A stretch of 23,718 bases of DNA from CAYRHS01 sp964424125 (GTDB taxonomy: Bacteria; Actinomycetota; Acidimicrobiia; IMCC26256; JAOSJL01). Under the pieces are notes generated by a model. That model searched no databases and was not told where the DNA came from. It saw only the letters and a list, made by a program, of their open reading frames with translations. Each line of letters begins with the position of its first letter. Position 1 is the stretch's first letter. The position numbers were made by a program, and so were the translations under genes. Of the stretch, positions 5,075 to 13,304 are shown piece by piece. The stretch lies in the NCBI GenBank assembly GCA_964424125.1, contig CAYRHS010000029.1:1-23718 (forward strand). The letters are read 5' to 3'.

Positions 5075-7573
5075 ATGGCGGACGCCATCCGTGTATCGGG
5101 GCCGATCAACGACGGCGGCCTCACCCTGACCCTCGAGACCGGCAAGCTGGCCCGGCTCGCCGACGGGGCGGTGTTGGTGAAGATCGGCGAGACGTCGTTG
5201 CTCTCGACGGTCGCGACCAGCGCTCCCCGCGAGGGAATCGACTTCTTCCCGCTCACCGTGGACGTGGAAGAGCGCATGTACGCCGCGGGGAAGATCCCGG
5301 GCTCGTTCTTCCGCAGGGAGGGGCGCCCGGGTGAGCAGGCGATCCTGACCTGCCGACTCACCGACCGACCCCTGCGCCCGTCGTTCCCCGAGGGCTTCCG
5401 CAATGAGGTCCAGGTCATCGCCACGATCCTCGGCGCCGATCTGGAGAACCCCCACGACGTCGCCTCCATCAACGGCGCGTCGGCGGCGCTGACGGTGTCG
5501 GGGATCCCGTTCGACGGCCCGATCGGCGCCGTGCGGATGGCCCATCTCGACGACGAGTGGGTCGCGCACCCCACCTACCAGCAGGGCGACGAGTCCACGT
5601 TCGAGCTCGTGGTCGCGGGCCGCCGCACCCCCGACGGCGAGATCGCGGTGATGATGGTCGAGGCCGGCGGCACCGAAGCCTCCTGGCGCCTCTACGAAGA
5701 GGGTGCGACCAAGGTCACCGAGGAGATCGTCGCCGAGGGCCTCGAGGCCGCGAAGCGCTGGATCGAGGCCTCGATCGACCTTCAGTCCGAGCTCCGCAGC
5801 AAGCTCGAGCAGGAGCGGGGTCCGATCCCCGAGATCTCCTGGGAGCGTCGCGTCGACTACGACGAGGACGTCTTCGACGCCGTGAACGAGGCCGTCCGCA
5901 ACGACTGCAAGGACGCGATGGCGATCGCCGACAAGCAGCAGCGGGAGCAGCGTCTCGACGAGCTCAAGGCCCGTCTGGCCGAGCAGCTCGCCGGCACCGA
6001 GGACGCCCCGGGGCCGTTCGCGGGGCAGGAGAAGCAGATCAAGGCGGCGTTCCGGGCTCTGCAGAAGCAGGTGGTGCGCCACCGCATCGTCGAGGAGAAC
6101 GTCCGCATCGACGGACGAGGCACCGACGAGATCCGCCCGCTCTCGGCCGAGGTCGGCATCATCTCGACCGCCCACGGTACGGGCCTGTTCCAACGGGGCG
6201 AGACCCAGGTGCTCACGGTCACGACGCTCGGGATGCCACGCATGGAGCAGATGCTCGACACGATCGGCATCGACGAGCGCAAGCGCTACATGCATCACTA
6301 CAACTTCCCGCCGTTCTCCACCGGTGAGACAGGTCGGGTGGGATCCCCGAAGCGGCGGGAGATCGGCCACGGCGCCCTCGCCGAACGGGCGCTGATCCCG
6401 GTCGTGCCGCCCTCGTCCGAGTGGCCGTACACGATGCGGCTCGTCTCCGACGTGCTCTCGTCGAACGGCTCGACGTCCATGGCGTCGGTGTGCGGCTCGA
6501 CGCTCTCGATGATGGATGCCGGTGTGCCGCTCAAGGATGCGGTCGCCGGAATCGCGATGGGGCTCGTGCACGCCGAGGGCAAGTACACGACCCTCACCGA
6601 CATCCTCGGCGCCGAGGACGCGTTCGGCGACATGGACTTCAAGGTCGCCGGGACCCGTGACTTCGTCACCGCGCTCCAGCTCGACACGAAGATCGACGGT
6701 CTCCCGGCAGACGTCCTGGCCGACGCGCTGCGCCAGGCCAAGGAGGCACGCCTGCGGATCCTCGACGTGATGAACGAAGCGATCGCGGAGCCTCGGGAGG
6801 AGGTCCGCGAGAGCGCGCCGAAGATCATCAGCTTCGAGATCCCGATGGACAAGATCGGCGAGGTGATCGGCCCCAAGGGCAAGGTGATCAACACCATCCA
6901 GCAGGAGACGGGCGCAGACCTCGCGGTCGACGACGACGGGATGGTGGGGACGGTCACGATCGGCTCGACCGACGGCGCGGCTGTCGACGAAGCGCGCCGG
7001 CGCGTCGAACTGATCCTCGATCCGCCGACAGCGGAGCTCGGCGCCACCTACACCGGCAAGGTCGTGAACATCACCAAGTTCGGGGTCTTCGTCAACATCC
7101 TGCCCGGGCGCGACGGGCTGCTCCATATCTCGAAGATCGGAGGCGGCCGTCGCATCGACCGCGTGGAGGACGTCCTCGACCTCGGCGACGAGGTCACGGT
7201 CGTGGTCGACGACATCGACAACCAGGGGAAGCTGTCACTCTCCCTCGAGGGCGACAAGTCCGAGGACGAGGGCGAGGAGCCGGAACGTCGTCCCCGTCGC
7301 GAGCGCGCTCGCGAGGAGCGAGGCGAGGAGGAGCCGGCGGAGGAGCGTCGCGAGCGACGACGCGACGGGGATCGCGGCGACGGCGACGAGAACGGGCGTG
7401 ATCGAGTCTCGTTCGCCGATAGCTGGGACGAGCAGGTCCGGGAGCAGTACGGCGATCTCGGGCCGGGCGAACCCGCGCGCACCGGCGGCGGCCGACGCCG
7501 AGGCGGCGGTGGTCGCGGGGGTGGTCGCGGGCGGAGCGGCGGCGGTCGCGGGGGCGGTCGCCGGCGCCGGTGA
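5075..7573 (+). CDS. pnp: Polyribonucleotide nucleotidyltransferase (PNPase) with an Arg/Gly-rich tail
   Basis: PNPase degrades RNA 3' to 5' with phosphate, releasing nucleoside diphosphates, and can also add tails. The 832-residue protein has two RNase PH-like domains; the second holds the active-site region DFKVAGTRDF with its Asp near residue 521 and a further Asp near 537. Then come a KH domain (about 580-640, with IGPKGKVIN) and an S1 domain (about 657-723, with GKVVNITKFGVFV). About 109 more residues follow: first acidic/basic, rich in Glu and Arg, then about 30 residues made almost only of Gly and Arg. This RGG-like tail is not part of the standard core. ATG 5075 is chosen over ATG 5054 because GAGGAG (5063-5068) sits 6 bases before it. 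The stop overlaps the peptidase gene by 4 bases. Confidence 0.96.
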   Translation: MADAIRVSGPINDGGLTLTLETGKLARLADGAVLVKIGETSLLSTVATSAPREGIDFFPLTVDVEERMYAAGKIPGSFFRREGRPGEQAILTCRLTDRPLRPSFPEGFRNEVQVIATILGADLENPHDVASINGASAALTVSGIPFDGPIGAVRMAHLDDEWVAHPTYQQGDESTFELVVAGRRTPDGEIAVMMVEAGGTEASWRLYEEGATKVTEEIVAEGLEAAKRWIEASIDLQSELRSKLEQERGPIPEISWERRVDYDEDVFDAVNEAVRNDCKDAMAIADKQQREQRLDELKARLAEQLAGTEDAPGPFAGQEKQIKAAFRALQKQVVRHRIVEENVRIDGRGTDEIRPLSAEVGIISTAHGTGLFQRGETQVLTVTTLGMPRMEQMLDTIGIDERKRYMHHYNFPPFSTGETGRVGSPKRREIGHGALAERALIPVVPPSSEWPYTMRLVSDVLSSNGSTSMASVCGSTLSMMDAGVPLKDAVAGIAMGLVHAEGKYTTLTDILGAEDAFGDMDFKVAGTRDFVTALQLDTKIDGLPADVLADALRQAKEARLRILDVMNEAIAEPREEVRESAPKIISFEIPMDKIGEVIGPKGKVINTIQQETGADLAVDDDGMVGTVTIGSTDGAAVDEARRRVELILDPPTAELGATYTGKVVNITKFGVFVNILPGRDGLLHISKIGGGRRIDRVEDVLDLGDEVTVVVDDIDNQGKLSLSLEGDKSEDEGEEPERRPRRERAREERGEEEPAEERRERRRDGDRGDGDENGRDRVSFADSWDEQVREQYGDLGPGEPARTGGGRRRGGGGRGGGRGRSGGGRGGGRRRR

Positions 7574-8823
7574 TCGAGCGCGGCATCCTCGCCGACGGCA
7601 GCCGGGTCGTCACCGAGCAGCTTCCCGCGTTGCGATCCGTCGCGGTCGGCGTCTGGGTCGGCACCGGTTCCCGGGACGAGGAGGGCCCGCTCGCGGGCGC
7701 GAGCCACTTCCTGGAACACCTCCTGTTCAAGGGCACGGAGCGGTGGTCGGCGCGGGGGATCGCCGAGGCGGTCGAGGCGGTCGGCGGCGACATGAACGCC
7801 TTCACGACCCAGGAGTACACCGCGTACTACGTGCGGGTCCCCGACGATCAGCTCGAGCTCGCGGTCGACATCCTGGCCGACATCGTGCAGGTCCCGGCGT
7901 TCCGGGCCGGCGAGGTCGAGTCGGAGCGGCAGGTGATCCTCGAAGAGATCCGGATGCGCGACGACGCGCCCGATGACGTCGCGCACGAGCTCTTCGGCCG
8001 CGCGCTCTTCCCCGATCACCCCGTCGGACGCGAGGTCATCGGGAGTCACGACACCATCGCCGAGATGGATCGGGACGCGATCGCTTCGTACCACAACGAC
8101 CACTACCAGCCGGCCAATGTCGTGTGGGCCGCGGCCGGCAACCTCGAGCACGGTCGGTTCACGGACCTCCTGGCCCGTTCCTGGTCGGCGCCGAGCGGGG
8201 ATCGTCCGGAGCGGACCCGCCCGGCACTTCCGCCGCCACGTCCGCTGCTGGTCGAGGAGCGACCGACGGAGCAGGCGCATCTCGTGCTCGGCGTGCGCAG
8301 CATCCCGCGCGACGACCCCGACCGTTACGCCCTGGGGGTGATGAACCAGGTGCTCGGAGGCGGCATGGCGTCGCGCCTGTTCCAGGAGGTGCGTGAGGAG
8401 CGGGGCCTCGCGTATTCGATCTATTCGTACCGGGCCGCGTTCGAGGAGACCGGCGCGCTCGGCATCTACGCTGGTACGGCCCCCGAGCGCGCCGACGAGA
8501 CCCTGGCCGTGATCCGCGCCGAGCTCGAGCGACTCCTCACCGACGGTGGCGTGACGCCCGCGGAGCTCGAGGCGGCGAAGGGCCACCTGGTCGGATCGCT
8601 CGCGCTCTCGCTCGAGAGTGCGGCCAGCCGCATGCATCGCATCGGGCGCTCGGAGCTCACCCTCGGTGAGGTGCTGACGCTCGACGAGTTGGTGGAGCGC
8701 TTCGAAGCGGTGACGAACGAAGACGTCGCGCGTGTCGTCACCCGGCTGCTCGACGGTGCACCGCGTGTGCTCGCGGCGGTCGGACCGTTCGACGGCCACG
8801 CATTCGCCGACCGCGTCGCGTGA
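7570..8823 (+). CDS. M16 family zinc metallopeptidase
   Basis: This 417-residue protein belongs to the M16 (pitrilysin / processing peptidase) family. The inverted zinc motif HFLEH is at residues 46-50 (HxxEH), and the third ligand is a Glu in VILEEIRM near residue 126, at the family's usual distance. A second, inactive-type M16 domain fills the C-terminal half and carries the GGGMASRLFQEVREERGLAYS block. Its length matches single-chain bacterial members, which usually act as dimers on short peptides; the natural substrate is unknown. The GTG at 7570 overlaps the pnp stop by 4 bases (GTGA). pnp followed by an M16 peptidase and dapB is a conserved actinobacterial order. No signal peptide is visible, so it is probably cytoplasmic. 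Confidence 0.92.
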   Translation: MIERGILADGSRVVTEQLPALRSVAVGVWVGTGSRDEEGPLAGASHFLEHLLFKGTERWSARGIAEAVEAVGGDMNAFTTQEYTAYYVRVPDDQLELAVDILADIVQVPAFRAGEVESERQVILEEIRMRDDAPDDVAHELFGRALFPDHPVGREVIGSHDTIAEMDRDAIASYHNDHYQPANVVWAAAGNLEHGRFTDLLARSWSAPSGDRPERTRPALPPPRPLLVEERPTEQAHLVLGVRSIPRDDPDRYALGVMNQVLGGGMASRLFQEVREERGLAYSIYSYRAAFEETGALGIYAGTAPERADETLAVIRAELERLLTDGGVTPAELEAAKGHLVGSLALSLESAASRMHRIGRSELTLGEVLTLDELVERFEAVTNEDVARVVTRLLDGAPRVLAAVGPFDGHAFADRVA

Positions 8824-8885
8824 ACTGCGGCGCCCGAGTGGACGAGCGGAATGGGTGTCCGGGCGCGCCTGCGCGGAGCGGCCGG

Positions 8886-8891
8886 TAGGCT
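8886..8891 (+). promoter_or_regulatory. -10 box (TAGGCT) for leaderless dapB
   Basis: TAGGCT ends exactly 6 bases before the dapB ATG at 8898, and the gap holds no ribosome-binding site. Transcription would start at or within a base or two of the ATG, giving a leaderless mRNA. No -35 consensus is seen. Confidence 0.6.
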
Positions 8892-8897
8892 GGACCC

Positions 8898-9686
8898 ATG
8901 CGGGTCGGTGTCTTCGGGGCGGGTGGCCGCATGGGCTCGACCGTGTGCCGGGCCGTGCACGAGGACCCGGGCCTGGAGCTCGTCGCTGCCGTCGATCCCA
9001 ATAACGCCGGGATCGACCTGCGCCAGCTCGGACTGCCCGGCACGGGCTTGCAGGTGGCGGCCAAGGCGGATGCGATGCGCGCGGCCGACGTCGAGGTCGC
9101 CGTCGACTTCACCGTCCTCGACGCCGCCCGTGAGAACCTCGCGTGGTGCGCCGAGCACGGCGTCCATGCGGTCGTGGGCACGACCGGGTTCGCGCCCGCG
9201 GAGCTCGAGGCGCTCGCGGGCGTGTTCGAGCGCTCGGCCGCGAACGCGGTCGTCGCTCCCAACTTCGCCATCGGTGCCGTGCTCATGATGCGTTTCGCCG
9301 AGATGGCCGCGCCCTACTTCGAGAGCGCCGAGATCATCGAGCTCCACCACGACCAGAAGGCCGACGCACCCTCGGGGACCGCGATGCTGACGGCCGAGCG
9401 CATCGCCGCCGCCTCGAAGGACTGGGCCGAGGATCCCACGGTGAAGCTCGTCGCCGACGGCGCTCGTGGTGCGGAGGCCCAGGACGGCATCCGTGTCCAC
9501 TCCGTGCGGCTCCGGGGGCTCGTCGCCCACCAGGAGGTCCTCTTCGGGACGACCGGGCAGACGCTCACGATCCGCCACGACTCCACCGATCGGACCTCGT
9601 TCATGCCGGGGGTGCTCCTGGCGGTGCGGGCCGTCGCCGAGCGTCCCGGTCTCACCGTGGGCCTCGACACGCTCCTCGGCTTGTGA
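8898..9686 (+). CDS. dapB: 4-hydroxy-tetrahydrodipicolinate reductase DapB
   Basis: DapB reduces 4-hydroxy-tetrahydrodipicolinate with NAD(P)H in the diaminopimelate/lysine pathway, which supplies peptidoglycan and protein synthesis. The 262-residue product starts with VGVFGAGGRMGS (Rossmann loop, about 3-14), has VVGTTGF (92-98) and APNFAIG (120-126), and the catalytic block ELHHDQKADAPSGTA (149-162) with His150, His151 and Lys154. Length and motifs are standard and the gene looks intact. The ATG at 8898 is fixed by both the Rossmann strand and the TAGGCT box 6 bases before it. dapA, often close by in actinobacteria, is not in the window. Confidence 0.95.
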   Translation: MRVGVFGAGGRMGSTVCRAVHEDPGLELVAAVDPNNAGIDLRQLGLPGTGLQVAAKADAMRAADVEVAVDFTVLDAARENLAWCAEHGVHAVVGTTGFAPAELEALAGVFERSAANAVVAPNFAIGAVLMMRFAEMAAPYFESAEIIELHHDQKADAPSGTAMLTAERIAAASKDWAEDPTVKLVADGARGAEAQDGIRVHSVRLRGLVAHQEVLFGTTGQTLTIRHDSTDRTSFMPGVLLAVRAVAERPGLTVGLDTLLGL

Positions 9687-9728
9687 TCGTCCGGCGGCGG
9701 CGGCACAGATCCCATTTGTGACCGGTGT

Positions 9729-9734
9729 TACATT
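9729..9734 (+). promoter_or_regulatory. Possible -10 box (TACATT) before livF
   Basis: TACATT lies 9 bases before the CTG at 9744 proposed as the livF start. It resembles the other leaderless promoters in the window and lies in the 57-base dapB-livF gap. No ribosome-binding site and no clear -35 are seen. Confidence 0.35.
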
Positions 9735-9743
9735 GGCCGCCCT

Positions 9744-10556
9744 CTGAGCAGCAACGGCGCGTCTCTGCTTCTGTCGGTCCGCAACGTCGAGGTCGCCTAC
9801 AGCGGCGTGATCCTCGTGCTGCGGGGGGTCTCCCTCGACGTGCCCGAGGGCAAGATCGTCGCGTTGCTCGGCGCCAACGGTGCTGGCAAGACCACCACGC
9901 TCCGTGCGATCGCGGGGCTCCTCAAGGTCCACGACGGCGAGATCACCAAGGGTGACGTGCTGCTCGACGACCGCTCGATCAAGGGCGCGCGGCCCGACGC
10001 GGTCGTGCGCAGCGGCGTCGCGCAGGTGATGGAGGGCCGGAGGATCTTCTCGGAGCTCACTGTCGACGAGAACCTCCGGGTGGGGGCGTTCACCCGCAGA
10101 GGCCGCAACGAGATCCGGGCGACCTACGACAAGGTCGTGGACCTGTTCCCCGTGCTCTCGGAGCGACGTCGCTCGATCGCCGGCTACCTCTCGGGCGGGG
10201 AACAACAGATGCTGGCGATGGGACGCGCGCTGATGGCGTCGCCGCGGCTCCTCCTGCTCGACGAACCTTCGCTCGGGCTCGCGCCGCTCATCGTGCAGCA
10301 GATCCGTGACCTCATCGCCGAGATCAACCGGGCCGGGACCAGTGTGCTCCTCGTCGAGCAGAACGCCACCATGGCATTGTCGATCGCGCACGAGGGATTC
10401 GTCCTGGAGAACGGGCGCGTGGTGAAGCACGGCCCGGCTACGGACCTGCTGGCGGACGAGAGCATCCGCGAGTTCTACCTGGGGGTCGGCGATACCGGAC
10501 GTCGTTCGTTCCGCGACGTGAAGAGCTACCGGCGCCGCAAGCAGTGGACGGCATGA
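9744..10556 (+). CDS. livF: Branched-chain amino acid-type ABC transporter ATPase LivF, unusual start
   Basis: This is one of the two ATPases of a LivFGHMK-type importer. With the CTG at 9744 as start it has 270 residues: A-loop Tyr19, Walker A GANGAGKTT (43-51), the LivF-type phrase VMEGRRIFSELTVDENL, signature LSGGEQQ, Walker B LLLLDEPSLGLAP and the switch His region. The reading frame is open from the dapB stop but holds no ATG, GTG or TTG before GTG 9807. That GTG would remove the first strand and the A-loop Tyr. The CTG at 9744 begins a phrase, SSNGASLLLSVRNVEVAY, that resembles the N-terminus of related proteins. The family is certain and the start is not: CTG, a base error, or a frameshift joining GTG 9718 are all possible. 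Confidence 0.88.
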   Translation: MSSNGASLLLSVRNVEVAYSGVILVLRGVSLDVPEGKIVALLGANGAGKTTTLRAIAGLLKVHDGEITKGDVLLDDRSIKGARPDAVVRSGVAQVMEGRRIFSELTVDENLRVGAFTRRGRNEIRATYDKVVDLFPVLSERRRSIAGYLSGGEQQMLAMGRALMASPRLLLLDEPSLGLAPLIVQQIRDLIAEINRAGTSVLLVEQNATMALSIAHEGFVLENGRVVKHGPATDLLADESIREFYLGVGDTGRRSFRDVKSYRRRKQWTA

Positions 10557-10584
10557 GCCGAGGGCGTCAGCCGAGGAAGCGCGT

Positions 10585-10599
10585 CGCAGGTACCCTGCG
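10585..10599 (+). promoter_or_regulatory. Hairpin over a possible -10 box before livG
   Basis: CGCAGG (10585-10590), TAC, CCTGCG (10594-10599) is a perfect inverted repeat inside the 106-base livF-livG gap. TACCCT (10591-10596) within it resembles the -10 boxes elsewhere in the window. It could be a promoter with an operator or an RNA hairpin. A second perfect repeat, GGCGCC-GCC-GGCGCC, lies at 10627-10641. Confidence 0.35.
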
Positions 10600-10662
10600 G
10601 CGCCCGAGGCGGGGTCCGAGCGGCCCGGCGCCGCCGGCGCCGAGAGCGGGGGACATGAGCCG

Positions 10663-11466
10663 ATGACGGCGACGGGATTGGGGGATCCCCTCGAGGTCTC
10701 GGAGCCGCGGCTGTCGGTCTCGGAGCTGACGCTGCGGTTCGGCGGCTTGACCGCGCTGGAGGACGTCACCTTCGAGGTCTTCGCGGGCGAGCTGTTCGCC
10801 ATCATCGGACCCAACGGCGCGGGCAAGACGTCGATCTTCAACTGCCTGAACCAGGTGTACAAGCCGCAGATGGGAGACATCCGCCTCGACGGTGAGCAGC
10901 TCATGGGGAAGCGCCCGGCGCAGACGGCGGCCATGGGCGTCGCCCGCACGTTCCAGAACCTGGGGCTCTTCGTCCACCTCAACGTGATCGACAACCTCAT
11001 GCTGGGGCGCCACCACCTCATGCGCACCGGATTCGTGGCGGGCATGCTGTGGGTCGGCCGGGCGAAGCGCGAAGAGGTCCAGCACCGTCGGCGGGTCGAG
11101 GAGGTGATCGAGCTCCTCGAGCTCCAGCAGTACCGCTACCGACCCGTGGGGCTCCTGCCGTACGGCATCCAGAAGCGCATCGAGCTCGGCCGCGCGCTGG
11201 CGATGGAACCTCGCGTGCTGCTGCTCGACGAACCCGTCGCGGGCATGAACCTCGAGGAGACCGAGGACATGGCTCGCCACATCCTCGAGGTGAAACGGGA
11301 GCTCGGCGTCACGATGATCATGGTCGAGCACGACATGCACCTGGTCATGGACATCGCGGACCGGGTGATGGCCATCGACTTCGGGCGAATCATCGCCACC
11401 GGTTCCCCGGCCGAGGTGCAGGCCGACGAGCGGGTGATCGAGGCCTACCTGGGACAGGCGCCGTGA
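10663..11466 (+). CDS. livG: Branched-chain amino acid-type ABC transporter ATPase LivG
   Basis: This is the second ATPase of the importer, 267 residues. It has Walker A GPNGAGKTS (49-57), the LivG-type phrase GVARTFQNLGLFVHLNVIDNLMLGRH, a signature loop in the form LPYGIQKRIELGRAL instead of LSGGQ (usual for LivG), Walker B VLLLDEPVAGMN and the switch His in MVEHDMHLVMDIADR. A stretch between the Q-loop and signature (about 110-145) is rich in charged residues, as in many LivG proteins. The ATG at 10663 follows GGGGGA (10647-10652). An ATG 9 bases earlier opens only a three-codon frame. Its stop overlaps the acyl-CoA synthetase start by 4 bases (GTGA). The LivF-LivG pair would power the LivH-LivM pore. 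Confidence 0.94.
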   Translation: MTATGLGDPLEVSEPRLSVSELTLRFGGLTALEDVTFEVFAGELFAIIGPNGAGKTSIFNCLNQVYKPQMGDIRLDGEQLMGKRPAQTAAMGVARTFQNLGLFVHLNVIDNLMLGRHHLMRTGFVAGMLWVGRAKREEVQHRRRVEEVIELLELQQYRYRPVGLLPYGIQKRIELGRALAMEPRVLLLDEPVAGMNLEETEDMARHILEVKRELGVTMIMVEHDMHLVMDIADRVMAIDFGRIIATGSPAEVQADERVIEAYLGQAP

Positions 11467-13304
11467 CCGCGACCGGGTTGGCGACCGCACCTGCCGCCGG
11501 CTCCACCCGGTCGCTTCCCGACCTGCTCCTCGAGCACGCGGCGGCCCGGCCGCACGGCGTGGCCATGCGTCAGAAGGAGCTCGGGATCTGGCGCCAGGTC
11601 ACGTGGTCCGAGTACGCGCAGCGCGCCGCGGACCTCGGGCTCGGGCTGCTGGAAGCCGGCGTCGTCGCCGGAGATCGGGTCGCGATCCACTCGTCGAATC
11701 GCCACGAGTGGGTCCTCGCCGACATCGCGATCCAGGGGATCGGGGCCGCGACCGTCGGCATCTACCCGACGAACCCGCCTGCGGCCGTGGAACACCTGCT
11801 CCGACACTCCGAGACCACGCTCTTGATCGCCGAGAACGAGGAGCAGCTCGACAAGGCGCTCGAGGTGCGCCACCGCCTCCCGAATCTGCGCACGATCAGC
11901 GTGATCGACACGCGTGGCATCCGAGATCTCTCCGACCCGATGCTCGTCAGCTTCGAGGAGCTCGAGGCGCTCGGACGCCAGCGCGCTCGCGAGGAATGGC
12001 GGGACCGCGTCAGCCGGATCGAACCAGACGCGACCGCGACCATCGTCTACACCGCCGGCACGACCGGGCTGCCGAAGGGCGCGATGCTCACGCACGCGAA
12101 CCTCCGGACTGCGGGCCAGAGCGCGGCGCAAGCGCTCGGAGCAGGGCCCGACGACGAGGTCATCTCCTATCTGCCGCTCTCCGACGTCGCCGAACGTCTG
12201 GTCTCGGTGGTCGCCGCGCTCGCGGCGGGCTATGTCGTGAACTTCGGCGAGGGTGGCGATTCCTTCGCGATGGACATCCAGGAAGTCCAGCCGACGATGT
12301 TCCTGGGCGTTCCTCGCTTCTGGGACAAGCTCACGACGGGCGTCGAGACGCGGATCGCGGGTACCACACGCTTGAAGCGCGCGTGCTACCGCTTCGCCGT
12401 CGCGCGAGGTCGGCGCGTGGCCACGCGGCGACGAAAGGGAAAGCGCGGTGGGGCGGCAGCGTTCCTCGCCTGGCTGGTGGCGGGCCGCAGCCTGCGCGCC
12501 AAGCTGGGGTTCGGGCGGACACGGGTCGCCCTCTCGGGTGCGGCGCCGATCGCGCCCCGCATCCTGGAAGAGCTCTGGTCGTTCGGCGTACCCGTCCGGG
12601 AGGGCTACGGGCTGACGGAGGGAACGGGAGTGGCCACGCTCGACCCCGCCTCCGACGTCCGCATCGGCTCCGTCGGTGTGGCGCTCCCGGGCGTGGAGGT
12701 CCGGCTCCGTGAGGACGGTGAGGTGCTGTTGCGCGGTGACACGGTCTTCGCGGGCTACTTCCGCGACGAGGATGCCACCCGTGCCGCGAAGGAGCCCGAC
12801 GGCTGGCTCCACACCGGCGACGTCGGTGAGCTCGGCGAAGACGGACACTTGACGATCACCGGCCGCAAGAAGGACCTCATCATCACCGCGGGTGGCAAGA
12901 ACGTGTCACCGGCCGCGATCGAGAGCCTGATCAAGGCGTCGCCCCTGATCCGCGAGGCGGTCGTCGTCGGCGACGGCCGCAAGTACCTGACGGCACTGCT
13001 CGCCATCGAGCCCGGAACGGTGAGCGCCTGGGCCGGGCGCCGGCGCCTCGAGTTCACGAGCTTCGAGGACCTGGCCGCCCATCCCGAGGTGCACGAGCTG
13101 GTCGCGCAGGTAATCGCCGACGTGAACGGACACCTCGCGGAGGCGGAGCAGATCAAGCGTTTCGAGCTCCTCCCCGAGGAGCTCGACGAGGACGCCGGCC
13201 AGGTCACGGCCACGGAGAAGGTGAGACGGGCGGCGATCGCCGAGCAGTTCGGGAGCCTGATCGAGGGGATGTACCCGGACGAGGACGGGGAGACCGGGCC
13301 GTGA
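11463..13304 (+). CDS. AMP-dependent acyl-CoA synthetase (long-chain type) inside the transporter operon
   Basis: This enzyme would activate a carboxylic acid with ATP to an acyl-AMP and transfer it to CoA. The 613-residue protein has the P-loop TIVYTAGTTGLPKGAML (about 192-208), GYGLTEG (about 380-386), GWLHTGDVGELGEDG (about 446-460) and GRKKDLIITAGGKNVSP (about 466-482). The C-terminal Lys lies in the phrase TATEKVRR before IEGMYP. The pattern matches long-chain fatty acyl-CoA synthetases of the FadD15 sort more than acetyl- or aryl-CoA ligases; the chain length preferred cannot be read. The GTG at 11463 overlaps livG by 4 bases and the stop overlaps livH by 4 bases, so it is translated as part of the transporter. 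That context suggests the imported substrate is a carboxylic acid activated on entry. Confidence 0.92.
   Translation: MTATGLATAPAAGSTRSLPDLLLEHAAARPHGVAMRQKELGIWRQVTWSEYAQRAADLGLGLLEAGVVAGDRVAIHSSNRHEWVLADIAIQGIGAATVGIYPTNPPAAVEHLLRHSETTLLIAENEEQLDKALEVRHRLPNLRTISVIDTRGIRDLSDPMLVSFEELEALGRQRAREEWRDRVSRIEPDATATIVYTAGTTGLPKGAMLTHANLRTAGQSAAQALGAGPDDEVISYLPLSDVAERLVSVVAALAAGYVVNFGEGGDSFAMDIQEVQPTMFLGVPRFWDKLTTGVETRIAGTTRLKRACYRFAVARGRRVATRRRKGKRGGAAAFLAWLVAGRSLRAKLGFGRTRVALSGAAPIAPRILEELWSFGVPVREGYGLTEGTGVATLDPASDVRIGSVGVALPGVEVRLREDGEVLLRGDTVFAGYFRDEDATRAAKEPDGWLHTGDVGELGEDGHLTITGRKKDLIITAGGKNVSPAAIESLIKASPLIREAVVVGDGRKYLTALLAIEPGTVSAWAGRRRLEFTSFEDLAAHPEVHELVAQVIADVNGHLAEAEQIKRFELLPEELDEDAGQVTATEKVRRAAIAEQFGSLIEGMYPDEDGETGP

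Noticed and set aside
4418..7126. A 902-codon open frame on the minus strand opposite pnp
   Set aside because: It is a shadow of high-GC codon bias in pnp: composition is rich in Arg, Asp, His and Leu, no family motif is seen, and the plus strand carries a clear PNPase.
7480..7570. Repeated GGTCGC/GGCGGT-like units that could be a repeat array
   Set aside because: They are codons for the Gly/Arg tail of PNPase, irregular in spacing and not a CRISPR or tandem repeat element.
8466..11045. An 859-codon minus-strand frame across the M16, dapB and livF genes
   Set aside because: It crosses three well-recognised plus-strand genes, has biased composition and no motif, so it is a GC-rich shadow.
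11049..11462. In-frame extension upstream of the acyl-CoA synthetase
   Set aside because: It overlaps livG in another frame and has no family similarity; the GTG at 11463 overlaps the livG stop as in other genes here.
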